64,000 nt of DNA, taken from Mesostigma viride (taxonomy: Eukaryota; Streptophyta; Mesostigmatophyceae; Mesostigmatales; Mesostigmataceae). Each line of letters opens with the position of its first letter. Positions within the stretch are counted from its first letter, which is position 1. The position numbers and the translations under genes were made by a program. Below the pieces are notes generated by a model, which searched no databases, was not told where the DNA came from, and was given only the letters and a program-made list of their open reading frames with translations. The stretch is from contig RPFO01000256.1 in NCBI GenBank assembly GCA_009746045.1, positions 952,429-1,016,428 on the forward strand. The letters run 5' to 3'. Positions 11,595 to 23,313 of this stretch are shown here, piece by piece.

Positions 11595-12787
11595 ATGTCG
11601 TCCTCCTATTCCGATGCTGTCAAGGCCACTCCCGTTTCACCCAAGATGACGTCGAACACCTCGCCGGACGGAACGGCAACGGAGGCGTTTCCTCCGTTGC
11701 AGTTTGGTCCCGTAAATGCTATTGCGAGGTCCCCCCCACCGAGTCCCCCTCGCCCTCCAAGTCCAACTTGCCCCCCAGCGAGTTGGACAGAATTATACCC
11801 CCCAACCCTCTCGCTGCTGCGTCTCGCGCTCCGTCCCGCTCTCCGCCCCGTAAGTCTCCATCGCCGCCCCCCAAGTCGGCCGGAGCTGCTGCGTCCCTCT
11901 CGCCGAACCGCAAGTCCCCCAAGTCCCCCGCAACTGCGACCCGTTCGCCGAACCGCAAGTCCCCCTCTCCGCCCAAAGTTCCCCCCGCTACCGCGTCCCG
12001 CTCTCCTTCTCGCAAGTCCCCCTCGCCGTCAACCAAGAACCCCGCAACTGCGTCCCGCTCGCCGTCCCGCTCTCCTTCCCCCAAGTCCCGCTCGCCGCCA
12101 CCCAAGTCCCCTGCTTCTGCGTCCCGTCCGCCGTCCCCCAAGCATTCCAGTTCTAAGCGTAAGCCTGCGGCCGAGTGGGTAGAGGAAGACGACCGCACCA
12201 AAGAGCTCAGGAAGCTGAGGAAGTCTATCGGTGAGCTTGTTGAGGAGGACGAGCGCGATCAGACTAACGGGAGGCCTGAAGACCCGGAATCGCCGGTTCG
12301 GGAGTCGCGTCGGAAGCGGTTGTCCGATTTGTTAGCAATGGCCGCAAGCTTTGCTGACGAGTACGCGGCTCTCGACAAGAAGGACATGGAGAAGGAGAAG
12401 GCGGAGAGGGAGGCCATCGAGAAGGCGGAGAGGGAGAGGGTGGAGAGGGAGGAGAAGGAGATGGTGGAGAAGGCGGAGAGGGAGGAGGAGGAGAGGGAGT
12501 ACAAGGAGAAAAAGGCTGCCCAGGAGAAGGAGCACAGGATCCTGGTGGCGAAGCAGAAGGAGGAGGCGAAGAAGAAGACGGAGGCGGCAGCGAAGTCAAT
12601 TCTTGCGGAGGAGGCCGCTCTTTTTTTGCAGATGCGACAGGAGAGGATGAAGGCGGAAGAGGCTGCGAGGAAGGAGGAGGAGGAGGCTGCGAGGAAGGAG
12701 GAGGAGGCTGCGAAGGCGGTTGAGGGGGAGAAGGACGAGAACGTGAAGAAGGGGTGGGCTCCCGAAGGATGTTCAGTCGATTATCAG
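11595..12787 (+). CDS. Unknown large gene, first coding exon: S/P-rich and coiled coil
   Basis: The ATG follows a splice acceptor. The first ~45 residues read in one frame; then a run of seven C (about 11732-11738) shifts the frame, after which ~130 residues of SPSRKSP-type Ser/Pro/Lys/Arg repeats follow, resembling disordered, phosphorylatable nuclear proteins. Next is a long charged coiled coil (about 12370-12740, Glu/Lys/Arg/Ala heptads). The exon ends at a CAG|GTATGT donor. The C-run change may be a sequence error, since both sides look coding. No catalytic domain. This is the opening part of the rightward cargo gene. Confidence 0.65.
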
Positions 12788-12979
12788 GTATGTTTATTGA
12801 TGTGAGACGTACATTTCTCAGATGGCTTTTGAACGGCGTGTGTGTATCGTAGAAAGGGTGGGATTTTATGTCATACATTGATCCTAAGGGTATAGCTGCG
12901 GAGAGACGTTGACTTAGGAGTTAAGGTTGTTGACGACGACGACGATGTGTGGCCTTTTTTTTACTCTTGTTGTCTGCAG
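12788..12979 (+). other. Intron with palindrome
   Basis: GTATGT donor, TGTCTGCAG acceptor; contains the 12888 palindrome variant and a GACGACGAC short repeat. Confidence 0.7.
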
Positions 12980-13063
12980 CCCTCCACGGTGGCCATTCTG
13001 AAACAGTACCTGGCTCAGACTGAGTCTGAGGCTGGGGTGAGTCGTAAAGCCGAAAAGGGCTTG

Positions 13064-13680
13064 AGTTAACGTAAAGGATTTACGTTAGATGGATAGAGAT
13101 TGTTACGCTCTTTCCAACGGCACCTTGAACGCCTCATTTGGTTAAGGAACGTAAAAGTTATGACGTTTCCTAGGCTGTGCCGACAGTACCCGGCGCGCCA
13201 CTGTGGGCGCGTACGGACACAGGATGTACAAGTGTCACTTTGATAGTCCGCAGGACGTTGACAGGACTTGTACAGGACTTGATGGTCAATTGATAGGTAG
13301 GCGCACTGTAGCGCGCCAGGACCTATGAGACAATTGATGCTGACTAGTGTACGGATAGGTCCACAGGACTAGCCGTATGGACAATTGATAGATCTGCGCG
13401 CCAAAGGCGTGCCAGAGTCTGTGTAATCAATTGATTGACAGTTCAGCTGTGACAGTGCAGCTGAATACTTGGACGCGTCCCTAGTAAGCTATATGAGTGA
13501 CTTGGTCACACCGGGACGCTAGTTCTTGCGTGCACGTTCTCTTGGCACTGCGACCCTGTCGTCTGTGCTGCGTGCAGTCTTGGAAGTGACGTGACTTACG
13601 TCTGTGTTTCCTGATTATTAATAAAGGCAACTTCCTGCAAGAACCATGGCGGAATTCGTGGCATTCTTACCCTCACAACT
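13064..13680 (+). repeat. 5' LTR of Copia C
   Basis: 617 bp, AGTT...AACT. It contains TATATGAG (about 13490) as a possible TATA region and ATTAATAAAGG (near 13617) as a possible polyadenylation signal. Same as 20267-20883 as far as read. Confidence 0.95.
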
Positions 13681-13704
13681 CGTATTACACGCTCTGTCAA
13701 AAAG

Positions 13705-14409
13705 ATGCCAAATTCGGAAGAATTTCGGATTCCGGACGATGAGGAAATAGCCGCTCCGCCGGCTGGTTCTTCGTCAAGACCAACTGTGCCGTCGTGGCAA
13801 CAATTGCTCGACGAAGTTACAGTTTCGCTCGACGAGCTTCATCGTCAGCAGCGTGCAGCTCACGCATTGCTCGGGGATAACCCCGAGGACCCCGATTTGC
13901 CAGCACTGGTGCCGGCTCGCGCATTTGGACCAGATTCGAAACATTTTATCGACATTTACGGTCCAGGTGCGGGGAGGTTTGCGGTCGGTGACCGAAGTCA
14001 CGACTGCCATTGAGGAGTTGGACAACGTCCTCTCTTCACTCACCGGTTACCAGAGAAACCTGCAAAACTGGGCATCGCTTCGCACGGGGGGCGCGCCGGC
14101 GGTGTCAACAAATTTGTTTCAGGATCTCGCGCTGTATCGCTGCTCACTCGCGGCGTACGCAGTCGTGAGCGCCAGGTTTTAATTAACCTGGTGGCATTTC
14201 TCGCCTCTGTGCGAGAGTGGATTCCCGCGGGGTGGGAATTATTGACGATCTTTACACATCCTCTGCGCCTCGTCGCGCGTCGGCGCGTCGCAACTTACGC
14301 GGCGGGGAGCACGCCGGTTTTAATTCATACCGGTGCAGGTCCGGAGCTGGATATGGAGGATCGTGAGTTCGTATACACGTACTGCGACTTCAGGGGCCTT
14401 GACTACTAG
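13705..14409 (+). pseudogene. gag: Copia C leader / N-terminal Gag frames, broken
   Basis: Three successive open stretches (13705-14013, 13853-14182, 14191-14409) in different frames directly after the 5' LTR. Composition is acidic and helical with several Leu-rich stretches, as expected of a Gag N-terminal region, but no named domain is visible. The frame changes near 13970 and stops near 14182 and 14407 suggest either mutations or separate small ORFs. Confidence 0.45.
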
Positions 14410-14577
14410 TCGGCCTAATTTTCTTCTGCAGTACTTGTCGACATTTTTTTGTCGAATTTCGGCGGCAATTCGCGGGGCGGCAGCGACACCGGCGCAGGCG
14501 GCAGAGGCGACACAAAAATTTTGTACATATTTTCTGCTGCTTTGTTAAGGTGTTCTTTGAATAGCTGGTAGTGCAGG

Positions 14578-15692
14578 ATGGCTGAGGGACGCCGTAGCAA
14601 GGGTCCAGCCAGTGGGAATAATAATGGGGGTGCTGGTAGTGGAACCGCTCACGTAGATGACGTGGGGCTTACCGGAGAGATTACCAACCTTCCTCACAAT
14701 AATAATAATGCACAAGCTATTCATGGCTTTGATCTTACCACACAGGGTCTTTTAATTGTCAATCAGTTGCAGCCTGTAACCTCAGACTCCAAGCCTAAGC
14801 AGGCTGAAGAGTTTGTGGAGGGATTGGAAGGGTTCCCTAGCTTGTACGGTGGTACAAATTACTATCAAATCTGGATAGGCAGTAGCACTTTTGGCAAGTG
14901 TACTGACCAGATTAAGGACCTAACCAGGGAGTGCAAAAAGGCCAATAAGGCCTGGGCACTGTACGTGGCTGAGCTGAAGGAGCTGCTGGAGGACCAACGA
15001 AGAAGGTCGGCATCCATTGGCAGGACAAGTATCAAGGGTGGGAGGTCAAGGGGGACCTGATCCAGAACTTTCTCAACTATTGTAAGATGGTTGAGGAGGG
15101 CAGGGCTCACGGCTTTAATGTCGCTGATAACATAGCCCTAACCAACTGGCTCAAGGTTTCTGGGCTGGATAAGGCGACACGTGGCTCCTTAAAAGTCATG
15201 TGTGCCCCACACTCTACCCTGAAGGCCTACAAGGTCATCATTAAACAAGCTCTCGAGGCAGAGGAGCTGTTTGAGGGTGGAGTGCCAGCAGTGAAGGCTA
15301 CCCAGGCAGGCGGGCGTACCCAGGGTGGCTCCAAGACGTCTGAGGCTGACCGAAGCCAAGGAGGGCGTAGGGGCAACCATCACAAGCGCAAGGGAGATCA
15401 TTCACCTGATTCTGACAGGAGGTCACACTCCAAGTCGGTGTTCAGGCGGGTGGGTGGTCAGCCCAAGCAGGGCAACGCGTCTGACAATGGGGGCAGTGGC
15501 CAGGGCAAGTCCAAGATACAATGCTACCTGTGCAAGGGGTGGGGGCACATCAAGAAGGAGTGTCCCAGCTTCAAGAAGTCCCAGGGCCAGGGCAGCAACA
15601 AGAATAACAACAACAACAAGAAGAACAACAACAAGTCCCAGGCAGGCCAGCCTTCAAAGGGCAGTCAGCAAGAAGACAACAAGGAGCAGTGA
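14578..15692 (+). CDS. gag: Copia C Gag with zinc knuckle, one frameshift
   Basis: The first frame runs 14578 to ~15010 and the rest continues one frame over from ~15010; the join around CCAACGAAGAAGG needs a 1-nt shift, by mutation, sequence error or programmed frameshift. The second part carries the Gag helical region, a basic linker and a CX2CX4HX4C knuckle (CYLCKGWGHIKKEC, near 15520) and ends in an Asn/Lys-rich tail. It packages element RNA. The frame stops at TGA 15690-15692, but the same frame then stays open into Pol. Confidence 0.85.
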
Positions 15693-18600
15693 CTGTCTGA
15701 GGCAACCCCTACACACCTTAATTCACCCAAGGGGGAGGCCAGGTGCTCCAATGCAGATTTTATATCTGGGCAACAAGAGGGTGATCTCCAGGTTCAGTGT
15801 GGCCCCAGGTCACCTGGAGAGGTACAGGTTCCTATGAAGACGTCCTTGACAGCTGATGCAGCTGTAAGTATGTCTGACCCTATGCATCCTCGTGCTGGGC
15901 ACGAGGGTGGACCTCTCATTTTGAGAGAAACCAATGTACAACCACAGAGGGGTGTGAAGGCCTCTGGTGGTATGCATGTGGTCCCTGCTGGCGGTCCAGG
16001 TGTTGGGCATGAGCAGGGTGACTCAGGCTCTGAGTCAGAACAGGATGGAAGTCAGCATGGTGATGCTGGACAACCTGACAGCACAGTCCTGACTGTGCCA
16101 GGGACTGCTTCCTCTGTGTACCAGGAGTTGGGTGCCCGAATCCACAACATGTTTGGGCATGCCACTTCTCTGTCAAACAACTTTGCCTTCCGTATGGGCA
16201 GGGCACCCCTTCTTAAGGCGTGTCAGCAAGCTGCCTCACGGTGTAAGTGCCAGTTGTCCTCCAACAAGCCCAGGAAATCACATGCCAAAGCTCTACCTCA
16301 GAGCATTGGTGATCTGCAGTGTGATATCCAACACATCAGGGGCATGCAACTGTTGGTGTGCGTGGACAGGTACACGAAATACAAGGTGCTGGAGCATTTA
16401 CCTTCTATGAAGAACAGGTACTTGCTGGCTGCCCTGCAGAATGTAAGAGCCAAGTTTCCTACCACAAGGATCCAGGTGGACATGCAGTTTCAGCATCTCA
16501 AGGGTGATCCTACCCTTCCTGAGTTGCTGGTTACACCTAGGGAGGCTCATGGGCAGCAGGGTGCTATCGAGAGGGCAATCCAGGAGGTCAAGAAATTGAT
16601 CATCTCTGAAGACTGGGTACCCTTGTCTGCACCTGCACTTGTCAGGAGTGCATGGCTGAGGAACGTGGAGCAGCAGCTGAACAGCAGGGTTAACTTCTAC
16701 TATGATGGAGTTGCTGTCAGCCCAATGGGTCTATATCATGGCCTGTGCCCACCACATGTGCTGGAGGGCTGGAAACATGCTGCACATGTCACCTTTGCCA
16801 AGCTGAGGGAGAAGGACCGGGGTTGGAAGATGCTGGAGCCACAAGTGGGTCAGAAGGTCCTAGCTTGGAAGGAACCTAGCCTTTATGGCAAACGTGGTAG
16901 CTGGAGTCCTGGGGTGGTTACCCAGGTTGATGAAGCTAGCCACGCATGCTTGGTCAGCATGGAGGACGAACCAAAGCATGTACACCGGCTGAGTTGGTCA
17001 TATGTCAAGCCTAACCTGATGAATGAGGGCAGTCAGGCACAAGGCTCACAGGATCTGCAGGATTTTCAGGTCCCAGGTGACATCACTGACGCAACGACCA
17101 CATCTGTTGCAGGGGAATCTGTCAGCCCTGGCCAGGTTGCAGAGGTACTTGTTGAACAGGCTGCAAGGTCAACAGCTGGGGAGTCAACTGTCAAGCCCAA
17201 GGCACTAACCAAGCCCAGGGGGACAAGTTTGGCTGGATTGATTGGGGCTCTACAAAGGGCCAAGAAGCAGCCCAAGGTAGCCAAGCTCAGGTGGCATGGC
17301 AATCTGGGGCTGGACACTGCCTTAGAGGTAGACACTAATTCTCAGGTCTCCATTATTGGGACCAGGGCTGCAGCAGGGTACAGCATGTCTGAACCCAGCT
17401 ATCAGTTTGTGTCTGACTTCAGTGGCGGGGTACACGTGAAGGTACTGGGTGAGGTATTCATTCCTATCCTTGGACAGGACACTGCTTTTTGTGTCTTGGA
17501 GGGCTATCAAGGACCTGCTCTTCTGGGGCAGAATTTCCTATGCCAGGATGGGGTAGTGATCACGTCCTCTCTCCTGACTAAGGAAGGGGCTGGTCAGGTC
17601 CCACTGATTAATTTCAGGACCACTCACCTATCACGTGCAGTAACCAGGACGGTTAAGCGTGTGCAAGTGTGCCAGGGGCAGGAGCCCTTGGTTGATGACC
17701 TCATACTGCCAGCTGCTAGTCATCCAAGCAGTTTGGGCATTGGTCCTCACTCACTTGCTGGACACAGCCCTATCAACTACCAAGGCCTGGTGAAGCTCAT
17801 GTCCTCTCCCATTATGTGTCCCCAGGTCACACTGGGTCTGATTAAATCTGGGGAGGACTGGATCTCCAAGAAATGCGTGGAACCTGTCAATGACCTGCCT
17901 CCTGCACGACGTCTACTCAAGCTCAAGTTTGTCATCAAGATGAAGGAGGTGGACGGGGTCAAGGTACCACATGTCAGGCCAGTGCTGAATGAGTTCAAGG
18001 GTACTGGTGAGTGCACTGCTGAGGAGTTGTATACCCCTGGCATGCTGCATGATACTTGGAGGCTGCTGCTGTGTGTCTTTCTAGGCCTTCTCAACAAGGG
18101 CTTGGACTATGGCTCAGTGGTGATAGACTTCAAGAGGGCATTTCTGGAGGGTGATGCAGATGTGGCACAGGAAAAGTGGGAGGGCAAGACGCCTTTCTAT
18201 GTTAGGGTGCCTGCTGTATGGAAAAGGGACATCCACACGGAGTTCCTTAAAATCCTCAAGGGCCTGGAGGGCCTGAGGTCAAGTCCAATAATCTGGAGGG
18301 AGACTCTCAACCGTTTCCTGAAGGAGCATTGCAACTTGAAGGTCTCTCCTGTAGACCCCTGTCTGTTTCTGGGGCAATGGGAAGGCCTGCCAGTGTATGC
18401 TTCGCTGCACGGGGATGACCTACATCTGATAGCTCCCACGTCGTGGCTTAAGGAGCTGATCTCCATCATTAAGTCCAAGTTTCCTCTGGGTAGGGAGCAA
18501 TGGCAGGTGGAGAATGAGCCTCTGCTGTTTGTGGGCATGGAGGCCACACTGGTGAAGAAGGGGGGGAGTGGCGTATGCTGCTGGTGGGGGGCAATGACTA

Positions 18601-19318
18601 TCAAGAGACCCTCATTAGCAAGCTTCCTCCAACCATCACACAGGCACTGTGTCCCATGGTGAGGGGCATGGTTGCTTGGGTGGCAGGCATTTCCAGGCCA
18701 GACCTTATGGTCATAGCCAGGTTGCCTGATGACATGCTGGTGGAGCTAGGGTCTGCCAAGGTGGCTGATCAGGTCAGGGCTTCATCTGGCATTCTGTTGT
18801 CTGCAGTGGATTTATCACAACCCATTTGCATGGAGCTGTATGTGGATAGCTCAATGGACAGCAGGCAGGTCTCCAAGGTCAGGGGCAGGGCTGCAGGGCT
18901 CTTTGTGCTCAGACAGGAAGGCCTGGGGAGTTTGGTGAGCTGGTTTAGTCGCCTGCACAAACGGGTGGCTGTCAGCAGTGATGTGGCAGAATGCAGGGCT
19001 ATTTGTGAAGGCATTCACACAAGCCTTTATCTGAAGGAGTTGCTTCATCAGATGACTTCTAACACTCCTTGGCCACTTCAGGTTACCACTCTTCTAAAAA
19101 CAGACTCCATGGGGATGGTGCAGTTTGTGCACAGGCAGATGGCCAGAAGTAGGGACTTGGATTATCTCCTTCTTAAGGAGTTGTCCTCCTTGGCCAATAT
19201 TGAGCATATCCCTGGGGTTGACAATCCTGCTGATGCTTTGACCAAGCTAGTGCAGAAGGCAGCAGTGCAATACAAGGTTCTTCAGTCTCTGATGGACCCA
19301 TCTCAGCAAGCTGTCTAA
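15693..19318 (+). CDS. pol: Copia C Pol: integrase, protease-like, RT, RNase H
   Basis: The frame is open from just after the Gag TGA; the first ATG is 15834. Numbering from it: integrase with D164, D216, E247 and an SH3-like C-terminal barrel (~340-390); then a retropepsin-like stretch with VDTNSQVSII (D500) and ALLGQNFL (~562); then Copia-type RT with D765 (VIDFKRAFLEG) and HGDD at ~859-862 in place of YVDD. A 1-nt shift in a run of seven G (18560-18566) moves the rest into the frame of 18575-19318, which holds RNase H (YVDSSMDSRQ, AECRA, KTDS, NPADALTK). The usual Copia order is protease then integrase, so this order is unusual. With the G-run shift the copy is probably defective. Confidence 0.9.
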
Positions 19319-20266
19319 GCTGGTGCATGGTTATAGGGCATTGGAGAGCAGATTGTGTGGTAGTGTCAGCATTGTGACTGGCATAATACCTGTATTTTAG
19401 TCTGTACTAAGGCTCATGGACCATGGTACACTCACTCTGATTTTAATCAGGATACAGCCAGGTTTTGGCTGGGGTTCATGCTGTTGACTACACAAGGTTG
19501 ACAGGTCCATTACAGACCATGTATTCTATTTTAAAAGAAATGTATATTTGTACATACTCTCACAATGGTCTGGGAACCTTTATTCTGGGGTTTATAGGGC
19601 GGGGTTCGATTCCCTGGTATTATGTTTCTACAAGCTGGCCTGTTCAGGTGTTTGCCTGTTCAGACTTCCCTAGTTCCCCAGGGCAGGATTTAATTGTTGC
19701 CTATGTGTTTCATTTTGTCATTTGTTTGCTGTGGCAGTTTACCATCTGGCAAGTAGACGGGCGCCGTAAGACGGGCGCCAATAGACCCCTGTTGAGAGAA
19801 TGACAGGCAAACTATTGTAATACGCCTTACTTTGTCAAGTGGTATTTTAATTGTCATGGATTTATTGTACTTATATTGAATATGTACTGGGTTTTATGGG
19901 ATTAGTATCTGGGATTAATGTAACTCACCGCCAGAAGGTCATTGTACTGGAGGCTCTACCGAGGTGATGGGATTAATTCCTGGAGAAGACCTCATAGAAT
20001 TAACCTGTATGTATTTAATTTTGTGTGCTTCTAATATCTGGTGGTACTCTGTAATGCCACTTCCATAGGTTTTCTCCATTTCTCATGAAATGGTTTTCCC
20101 TGTGGCAGATCTGTTTCTTTTCCAGTTCCTTAAAAGAAAGGGCTGGGGGAATGGCAATGGCCATTAAAGACATCTGTTCAAGCTTCAAGCTGGAGTGAAG
20201 GACATTTCAAGCTACTTCAAGGGTCCCTGGCAGGGGATGTGATCCCTAAAGAAAAGAAGGGATTGG
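19319..20266 (+). other. Copia C 3' non-coding region
   Basis: No gene between RNase H and the 3' LTR. A GGTTCGATTCC B-box-like match lies near 19603, with a purine tract immediately before the LTR. Confidence 0.65.
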
Positions 20267-20883
20267 AGTTAACGTAAAGGATTTACGTTAGATGGATAGA
20301 GATTGTTACGCTCTTTCCAACGGCACCTTGAACGCCTCATTTGGTTAAGGAACGTAAAAGTTATGACGTTTCCTAGGCTGTGCCGACAGTACCCGGCGCG
20401 CCACTGTGGGCGCGTACGGACACAGGATGTACAAGTGTCACTTTGATAGTCCGCAGGACGTTGACAGGACTTGTACAGGACTTGATGGTCAATTGATAGG
20501 TAGGCGCACTGTAGCGCGCCAGGACCTATGAGACAATTGATGCTGACTAGTGTACGGATAGGTCCACAGGACTAGCCGTATGGACAATTGATAGATCTGC
20601 GCGCCAAAGGCGTGCCAGAGTCTGTGTAATCAATTGATTGACAGTTCAGCTGTGACAGTGCAGCTGAATACTTGGACGCGTCCCTAGTAAGCTATATGAG
20701 TGACTTGGTCACACCGGGACGCTAGTTCTTGCGTGCACGTTCTCTTGGCACTGCGACCCTGTCGTCTGTGCTGCGTGCAGTCTTGGAAGTGACGTGACTT
20801 ACGTCTGTGTTTCCTGATTATTAATAAAGGCAACTTCCTGCAAGAACCATGGCGGAATTCGTGGCATTCTTACCCTCACAACT
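20267..20883 (+). repeat. 3' LTR of Copia C
   Basis: Partner of 13064-13680, followed by GCTTG and by the resumed cargo-gene exon. Confidence 0.95.
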
Positions 20884-21961
20884 GCTTGAGAGGCTTGATC
20901 CGCTTTCTTTCGGCCGAGATAGCGTTTGCAGAGAAGTCCGGTGTCGTCGTGGACCGTCCGGAGTCGGCACACATAATTTGGAAGAACGACCGCCTGGGCC
21001 ATCTTGCATTGTTCGAAGCCACACAGCGAGCCATTCATGGGAAGAGGGTCGTTGGTGACGACATTTATGAGGTTTTGAAGATCGCGCAGTCGTGCATCCT
21101 TAATCTGAAGGAGGATGTCGGACGTTACTTTCCCCGTCGTGCTTTAATATGGTCGACGCTCTTTGATGAGGTTGAAAAGTTCGAGGTCCACATTGGCTTC
21201 ACATGCATCGAGGCTTCCTATATGGAAACCTTGAAAACCACTGCGTTGCATCAGCTCTTTAAACTCATGACTGGAGATATGAGAGCGGATTCGAGGGCTT
21301 CACTGTCGGAAGATGAAGTGTTTGATATTGTCAGGCAAGGATTTGTTGACACGTCCAACAGTGACTTTATCGTAATTGTGCCGGGAAGAATGAATGACGT
21401 AGGAGGATTGGAGGAGCGCGCACATGAAGTGATCGCGCATTTGGACATGGCAAGAGACCACTTACTGCAATCTTTTGTTAAGTGGCGGACTGACTTTCTT
21501 GTTAGCCCGGACGCCAGCCTTTCGCGGGAAGCGGTCGCTTTCTTTTTGGATTGGGCTGGACAGGTGATCCAAAGTTTCCGGCACCGGGAGGACTTCCATG
21601 TTATTCAGACATATAAGCCATACCGGGAAGTCGTCCAGGAATGGTTGGATCAAATCTCGTTGGTTGATTGTCTCCAGAGTATCCGAACCAAGACAGACAC
21701 GGAGTGGTCTGATTTAGAGGCGGGAGGCCATTGGCAGTCCCTCGAGTTGTTCTTCGAGGCGGAATTGAGGCGGCAACTGGAAAAGGAGAGAGCCCATCAA
21801 GTGCCGATATGGCCTTTGGGGAAGATTTTGAGGAGGTGGAAGTTCTACGTTTCGGTACGTTAACTTGCCGATATCGTTTATCGATTTGGGTTGTTTCCAT
21901 TCCCTGAATAGGGCTCTATATGCTGACCAACCTTCATGGTTTGTCCTGTCATATCATGCAG

Positions 21962-22476
21962 GGGGGCTCCATGCCAGGGGACGTATCGGAGGATGTACCG
22001 AATTTGTCAGACTTGGTTGATAAGGTGGGTGCTTGTCCGTCGAGTTTCCACGAGCATCTTACATGGGGTCTAGCTGCAGGTAGACCCTCACCCTTTTATT
22101 GAGACTGACATGTTCGGCTAATTTCAACGGTGCCCCCAACCAATCTGTTGTCTTTTTTCAGGGGGCGGCTGCGGCGATGGCTGTTGACAGTGCTGGTATT
22201 TGGTCTGGACTCGAGATGGAAATGGTAAGCATTAAACGATATCCGGATGTCTGCATTTCGCCTGAAGTTTTAGTGAGCGCATTATGCGAAATATACAAAT
22301 GTCGACTAATTTTGATTTCCAATGAGCTGTCGTATTCGGTGTTGACAGGCGGGGGTTTGGCCTCAGCAGGCGCTGCCGGAGAGGAAGAAAACGCTGGAGG
22401 AGATGAGGATGGGGGGGATGAAAACGCTGGAGGAGATGAGGATGGGGGAGACGCTGAGGGAGAAGTGGCTGTGCAG
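21962..22476 (+). CDS. Unknown large gene, small exons 3-5
   Basis: Candidate exons are 21962-22024, 22162-22224 and 22349-22476, bounded by CAG acceptors and GTGGGT, GTAAGC and GTACGT donors. The middle exon is Ala/Met-rich. The third has an internal duplication giving acidic Gly/Asp/Glu repeats (ENAGGDEDGGD twice) in the frame that joins the next exon. The phase between the second and third does not close perfectly, so one boundary is wrong or mutated. The intron 22025-22161 carries a palindrome (22065); the intron 22225-22348 does not. Confidence 0.5.
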
Positions 22477-22602
22477 GTACGTTCATCCGCCGCGAGTTCG
22501 TGTGATTTTTTTCGTGCTGAGGGGTATCTCCGCAGAGAGACGATGGTGCAACAATCGAACTGAGGTGAAGTCCCTTCTTGTTCGTTTTTTTTTGTCATGC
22601 AG

Positions 22603-23124
22603 GCGGGGGCTGTCGCTGGGGGTACTGCGGGGGGGAAGGCGGCGAAGCCTCCATTGACTGAGCATGAAAGGGAAAAGCTGGATTCCCGCAAGAAGGTTGC
22701 GAAGGATCATATTATTGCTGTTGGCCTGATCATGCTTAAGTCTCCGCCCGATGGCGTCGATTCGGAGGGACCTGCGGGGTCCGAGTTTCGCAAGTACCTG
22801 ACACGACTTGAGGCGGAAGTCGATGCCGATTTCGATACGGAGGTGTTGGGTGTCGCTACCCTTAATAGTGAATTGGCATATGAATTTGTAAATCTGGTGA
22901 GGTCGAAAGCCACCAAGAATTTCAAGTGGCAGCCTAAGGAGTACTCAGAGGCAAAGGTTGAGAAGATCGAGAAATTCATGAAGGTTGATTTTCGTCGTCG
23001 GGCCGCTGAGGGAAAAAGGGCGCTGAATGCGGTGGCAAAGGCCAACAGTAAGAAGAACGCGGAGGCGAAGAAGGCGGAGAAGGAGAAGGCTAAGGAGGCC
23101 AAGAAGCAGCAGAAAACTGGACAG
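22603..23124 (+). CDS. Unknown large gene, exon 6
   Basis: Exon from a TGCAG acceptor to a CAG|GTACG donor. It encodes ~174 residues: an Ala/Gly-rich start, a mixed charged helical middle with a short compact-looking region (EFRKYLTRLEAEVDADF), and a Lys/Ala/Glu-rich coiled tail (KKAEKEKAKEAKKQQK) like a nuclear or nucleic-acid-binding tail. No domain recognised. Both flanking introns hold palindromes (22521, 23147). Confidence 0.65.
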
Positions 23125-23313
23125 GTACGATTGTTGTGAAAATTTAGACCTCTCGCTGCGGGTAGACGCTGACTGGCTGCGGGACTTGGTGTTGAGTGTC
23201 AGTAAGGTATTATTCCAACAGAACTTTGTTCGTCCCTGAACAGGATGTCGTGGTCGGCCTAAATATTACTGACTTGAGCAAATCCTGCGGTCCTTTTCGA
23301 TTTTTTACTTCAG

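Larger units (their letters stand above)
13059..20888 (+). mobile_element. Complete Copia-type retrotransposon C (13064-20883) with GCTTG duplication
   Basis: LTRs 13064-13680 and 20267-20883 are both 617 bp, look identical and have AGTT...AACT ends, not the usual TG...CA. GCTTG flanks both sides (13059-13063, 20884-20888). A purine tract (AAAGAAAAGAAGGG) sits just before the 3' LTR. Coding order is leader ORFs, Gag, then integrase, protease-like, reverse transcriptase and RNase H. Identical LTRs show a recent insertion. Confidence 0.95.
12980..21854 (+). pseudogene. Unknown large gene, exon 2, split by Copia C
   Basis: The exon occupies 12980-13063 and 20889-21854. Taking out Copia C and one GCTTG copy leaves one continuous open frame across the junction, so the retrotransposon hit an exon and not an intron. 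The downstream ~320 residues are mostly helical by composition, with no motif I know, and end at a GTACGT donor. The insertion puts stops and a retroviral-type LTR in the message, so this copy of the gene should be inactive unless the whole element is spliced out. Confidence 0.72.

Noticed and set aside
19590-19640. tRNA gene in Copia C 3' region
   Set aside because: Only a B-box-like GGTTCGATTCC is present; no A-box or cloverleaf could be drawn.
13037-20931. Intron (GTGAGT...TTTGCAG) containing Copia C
   Set aside because: Splicing there would put the next exon out of frame, whereas simple removal of Copia C with one GCTTG gives a continuous frame.
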